A stretch of 8,246 nucleotides of DNA from Chloroflexota bacterium (GTDB lineage Bacteria; Chloroflexota; Anaerolineae; J102): assembly GCA_024276255.1 (NCBI GenBank), contig JAJRXO010000425.1, positions 1 through 8,246 on the forward strand, written 5' to 3'. Shown here piece by piece: positions 5,264 through 8,246 of the stretch (positions within the stretch are counted from its first letter, which is position 1; the number at the start of each line of letters is the position of its first letter). The notes beneath the pieces were generated by a model, which saw only the letters and a list, made by a program, of their open reading frames with translations, was not told the origin of the DNA and made no database searches. A program made the position numbers and the translations under genes.

Positions 5264-7156
5264 CTATATCAACGCCGACAGTAACCCGCCGGCGTCGAGG
5301 ATGGCGCCCAGGCTGGGCGGCAGGGCCGGAAAACGGAAACTGCCGTGCGGTGTATGGATCAACGCCGCCTCCCTGTCGATGGCAATCGCATCGCCGGCGC
5401 GTAGTGCGGCAACCGCGGCCGGGCAGACGATGGGCAGCAAGCCCTGATTGATGCAATTACGGAAATAGATGCGGGCAAAGGATTTTGCGATAATGGCGTG
5501 AATGCCCGCCAGTTTCAGCGCCACCACGGCCTGCTCGCGGCTGGACCCGCAGCCCCAGTTATCTCCGGCTACGATCACGTCGCCTGCCTGCACTTGGCGG
5601 GCAAAACTGGGGTCGAGGTCTTCCAGGGCATGGGCTGGCCAATCTGCCGCGTCAGTCAACGCGTAGGTGTACTTGCCGGGAAAAATCACATCGGTATTCA
5701 CGTTGTCCCCATATTTCCAGACCCGGCCGGTGGGGTGAAAATCGCCAGCCGGCAGTAGTTCGGGTGTCGCTGCCGCAGCCGATGCGGTAAAAGTCCATTC
5801 CGGCCACTCGATCTGCGGCATGCTCTGCGGCCGTCGCTCACGGCGCCCGGCATTCGGATCACAGATCACGCCGGCTACGGCCGAGGCTGCGACAACGGCC
5901 GGCCCGGCCAGATAGACTTCGCTCCGGGCGTTGCCCATGCGCCCGCGGAAATTGCGATTGCCCGTACTCAGCACCACTTCACCGTCTGCAGGCACACCCA
6001 AGTGATTCCCCATGCAGGGTCCGCAGCCGGGCGTGCCGATCATGGCCCCCGCCTGCACAAAGGTGTCGATGTAGCCAGCGCGCAGGGCCCCTTGCAGCAC
6101 CTCCTGCGAAGCCGGGATCACGATCAACCGCGTGCCGGAAGCAACGGAACGCACCCGTCCCTGCTCGTCGCGTAGCGCCGCCGCGGCCGCGGCCAGGTCT
6201 TCCAGGCGGCCGTTGGTGCAGGTGCCGATGAATGCCTGATCGATCGGCGTGCCCGCCACTGCGGCCAGCGGCCGTCCCCGCGCCGGACTGTGCGGGCAGG
6301 CCACGACGGGTTCGATCTGCGCCAGATCGACGGTGATGCGGGCCAGATACGAAGCCTCTGGGTCAGGATAGAGGGCGAAGGCAGCCAGATGCGCCTGCCA
6401 GGCGTCGGCAGACCGCTCGCTGCGGGCAGCCAGACGGTCAGCCAACCAGGCAAATACGGCTTCATCCGGCTCCAGCCAGGCATTTTTTACACCGGCCTCG
6501 GCCATGAGATTGGGGATCACCATGCGACTTTGCAGGCTGAGCGTATGCAGGCCGGGTCCGCCGAATTCCAAGGCCCGATAGTTGGCCCCTGCCTGACCCA
6601 ACCGGGCCAGCAACCACAAACCCAGATCCTTGTCCGTAACGCCCGGCCGCAACTGCCCCACCAGATCAAAGCGGATGCTCTCGGGCACGCGCAACCAGAG
6701 CCTGCCCGTGGCCCACACAGCCGCCATCTCCGTGCGGCCAATGCCCGCGGCAAGGGCGCCCAGCCAGCCAGCATGGGTGCTGTGGCTATCAGCCCCCACC
6801 AGCAACTGGCCGGGCAGGATCAGGGCCTCCTCGCCAAGCACCTGGTGGCAGATGCCTCGGCCCACATCGAAAAAATGGCGGATGCCTTGCTCACCCACAA
6901 AACGGCGGATTTCAGCGTGGTTGGCCGCGTGCCGGGCGTTGGGGGCAGGCACCGCATGATCCAGCACGATCACCAGCCGTTCGGGATAGCGCACCTTCTC
7001 CTGGCCGAGCTGATGGAAAATGCGGGCGATGGCGGCTGTGTTGTCATGGCTGAGCGCCCTGTCAGGCTGTGCATCGATGAACTGCCCCGGCTGCACAAAC
7101 GACAAATTCGCCGCCCGCGCCATGGCTTTTTGCACAAAGGTCATGGCAGCTGTCAT
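5264..7156 (-). CDS. hacA/hacB: Single-chain homoaconitase (LysT-LysU / HacA-HacB fusion)
   Basis: This 630-residue Fe-S hydro-lyase should convert homocitrate to homoisocitrate through homoaconitate. Residues 1 to about 435 are the large-subunit (LeuC-like) part. It has DSHSTHAG (123-130), the three [4Fe-4S] cysteines Cys313 (GTCTNGR), Cys378 and Cys381 (GCGPCMGNH), and the Arg-rich STGNRNFRGRMG loop (397-408). Residues about 440-470 are an Ala/Pro-containing linker. Residues 475-630 are the swivel small subunit (LeuD-like), with NTDVIFPGKY (487-496) and GCGSSRE (535-541). The Thermus enzyme has two separate subunits; here they are one chain. Isopropylmalate isomerase or a bacterial aconitase are alternatives, but hcs upstream and HICDH downstream favour homoaconitase. 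The ATG at 7156 overlaps the hcs stop by 4 bases (ATGA), implying coupled translation. AGGAG lies 11 bases upstream. Met5 (7144) is also a plausible start and would begin MTFVQKAMARAA. Confidence 0.88.
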   Translation of the reverse strand: MTAAMTFVQKAMARAANLSFVQPGQFIDAQPDRALSHDNTAAIARIFHQLGQEKVRYPERLVIVLDHAVPAPNARHAANHAEIRRFVGEQGIRHFFDVGRGICHQVLGEEALILPGQLLVGADSHSTHAGWLGALAAGIGRTEMAAVWATGRLWLRVPESIRFDLVGQLRPGVTDKDLGLWLLARLGQAGANYRALEFGGPGLHTLSLQSRMVIPNLMAEAGVKNAWLEPDEAVFAWLADRLAARSERSADAWQAHLAAFALYPDPEASYLARITVDLAQIEPVVACPHSPARGRPLAAVAGTPIDQAFIGTCTNGRLEDLAAAAAALRDEQGRVRSVASGTRLIVIPASQEVLQGALRAGYIDTFVQAGAMIGTPGCGPCMGNHLGVPADGEVVLSTGNRNFRGRMGNARSEVYLAGPAVVAASAVAGVICDPNAGRRERRPQSMPQIEWPEWTFTASAAAATPELLPAGDFHPTGRVWKYGDNVNTDVIFPGKYTYALTDAADWPAHALEDLDPSFARQVQAGDVIVAGDNWGCGSSREQAVVALKLAGIHAIIAKSFARIYFRNCINQGLLPIVCPAAVAALRAGDAIAIDREAALIHTPHGSFRFPALPPSLGAILDAGGLLSALI

Positions 7157-8246
7157 ACGACCGCCATCTCCTGCGCCCAGCGCTGCAACAACTCATCCAC
7201 ATCATCCAGGCTCAGGGTTTTTTCATCAGCCAGGTTCTTGATGTGGCGGGTCAGGGCCTTGATCTGCCCATCCGACAGAGACAAACCCAGTTGCTCTGCT
7301 CGCGCTTTCACGGCATTCCAGCCGGTAAGGCGGTGGGCGATGGAAAGATAACGCGTGAGTCCGAAGTCGGTGGGGTCCATGGCTTCATAGGTTTCGGGAG
7401 CGTTGAGGATCGCTTTGGCGTGAATGCCAGCCTTGTGGGTGAAGGCGCTGAAACCGGTGATAGGATTATTGAAGGGGATGTCAATACCTACCAATCCGGC
7501 TACCATCAATTCTAACTCACGTAACTGCTGCAGACGATATTTGGTGCGCGTGGCAGATCGGTCATAGGTCATCATGCGGGCCAAAAACGCGCCCAGGGGC
7601 GTGATGCCGTTACGTTCGCCAATGCCAAGCACGGTGGTATCGATGTGCGTGGCCCCGGCCTCCAGGGCCGTAAACGCATTGGCCACGGCACATCCGGCAT
7701 CGTTATGACCGTGAAATTCGATATCGGCCGTCGTGAGCCGGCGCAATGTGCCCACCAGCCGCCCCACCTGCGAGGGCGTGGCTATGCCCACCGTATCGGC
7801 GATGCCCAGGCGATCAACCACGCCCAGCCTGTCCACAGCCAGGTAAACGCGCAGCAGGTCCTTCTCCTCGCTGCGAAACGAGTCTTCAGTGCTGAACCGC
7901 AATTCGACATCCGGCGCCTGCTCGCGAATCCAGGTCAGCACCTCGGCCGCCAGATCGATGATCTCATCGATGCTCTTGCCGTGGCTGAACTCTCGCAGCT
8001 GTGACGATGTGCCGATGACCACATCCAGCCCCTGCACCCCAGCATCCAGGGCCACAGCCGCGTCATCCCGTCGGCAGCGAATGTGGGTGAGGATGCGGGC
8101 ACGCAGCCCCAGCCGGGCGATGGCCCTGAGATCAGCCAGGCTGCCAGGCGACGCCAGAGGGGAGGTCAATTCCAGGTATTCTACGCCGAAGGTATCCAGG
8201 GCGCGGGCCAGGTGGATTTTGTCCTGCTGCGTAAACTGGGCGCCGA
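7153..8246 (-). CDS. hcs: Homocitrate synthase, 5' end outside the window
   Basis: Homocitrate synthase condenses acetyl-CoA with 2-oxoglutarate, the committed step of AAA lysine synthesis; in Thermus it is inhibited by lysine. The visible part has 363 complete codons and is open to the window edge. It starts G-A-Q-F-T-Q-Q-D-K-I, just after the missing N-terminal strand with the catalytic Arg-Glu. Marks of the DRE-TIM family are GVEYLELTSP, RFSTEDSFRSE, the metal motif EFHGHND (His codons at 7713-7711 and 7707-7705), TTVLGIGERNGITPLG and HKAGIH. FNNPITG and the overall order closely follow my recollection of Thermus homocitrate synthase, more than isopropylmalate or citramalate synthase. The final stretch (ADEKTLSLDDVDELL) ends in TGA overlapping the next gene. 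An apparent TTG start at 8169 is internal and should be ignored. It is the first visible gene of the operon, and its promoter lies outside the window. Confidence 0.9.
   Translation of the reverse strand, partial: GAQFTQQDKIHLARALDTFGVEYLELTSPLASPGSLADLRAIARLGLRARILTHIRCRRDDAAVALDAGVQGLDVVIGTSSQLREFSHGKSIDEIIDLAAEVLTWIREQAPDVELRFSTEDSFRSEEKDLLRVYLAVDRLGVVDRLGIADTVGIATPSQVGRLVGTLRRLTTADIEFHGHNDAGCAVANAFTALEAGATHIDTTVLGIGERNGITPLGAFLARMMTYDRSATRTKYRLQQLRELELMVAGLVGIDIPFNNPITGFSAFTHKAGIHAKAILNAPETYEAMDPTDFGLTRYLSIAHRLTGWNAVKARAEQLGLSLSDGQIKALTRHIKNLADEKTLSLDDVDELLQRWAQEMAVV

Noticed and set aside
5223..5456. Upstream extension of HICDH to a start at 5456
   Set aside because: It would overlap the homoaconitase 3' end by almost 200 bases and add residues that do not belong to the family; ATG 5222 gives the standard N-terminus.
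6290..7351. Long plus-strand open frame (353 codons) opposite the homoaconitase gene
   Set aside because: It is antisense to a clearly homologous gene and shows no recognisable domain; GC-rich coding DNA often leaves such open frames on the other strand.
3156..8246. Leucine (isopropylmalate) operon as an alternative reading
   Set aside because: The synthase and dehydrogenase motifs fit homocitrate synthase and HICDH better, and LysK at the end has no role in leucine synthesis.

Overview
The window looks like chromosomal DNA from a GC-rich bacterium, most likely of the phylum Chloroflexota. Three things point there by inference: a secreted protease with a long Thr-Pro linker, its C-terminal tail ending in a Tyr-x-Pro-Leu-Val-Leu-type motif (HVYTPLVLP) like those I associate with exported Chloroflexota proteins, and a Thermus-type alpha-aminoadipate (AAA) lysine pathway. 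No phylogeny could be run.

Layout. Bases 1-214 (+) are the 3' end of trpA. Bases 215-351 are a short intergenic region with a 19-bp dyad and a strong ribosome binding site. Bases 352-3138 (+) encode a 928-residue exported subtilisin-family (S8) protease: signal peptide, I9-like propeptide, catalytic domain with Asp167/His200/Ser371, a Thr-Pro linker of about 106 residues, and a C-terminal domain of seven repeats spaced 53-55 residues apart that reads as a seven-bladed beta-propeller. A 17-bp convergent gap follows.

Bases 3156-8246 (-) are a lysine operon read right to left: homocitrate synthase (hcs, 5' end outside the window), a single-chain homoaconitase (large and small subunits fused), homoisocitrate dehydrogenase (HICDH), and LysK, the M20-family hydrolase that releases lysine from the LysW carrier. 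The first three make 2-oxoadipate from 2-oxoglutarate and acetyl-CoA; LysK does the last step. The middle steps (LysW, LysX, LysZ, LysY, LysJ) are not in the window.

The most notable feature is the HICDH-LysK region. The HICDH frame is cut by an in-frame TAA (4544-4542) in place of the conserved Ser of the GDILSD metal-binding motif. Homology resumes immediately in the same frame, so this is a nonsense codon and not a frameshift. HICDH also has no stop codon at its normal end: the frame runs straight into LysK, and the junction carries an 8-bp hairpin with a GCAA loop. The locus is therefore either a HICDH-LysK fusion damaged by one substitution, a recoded or read-through stop, or a sequence error.

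I see no defence system, mobile element, CRISPR array, tRNA or rRNA.
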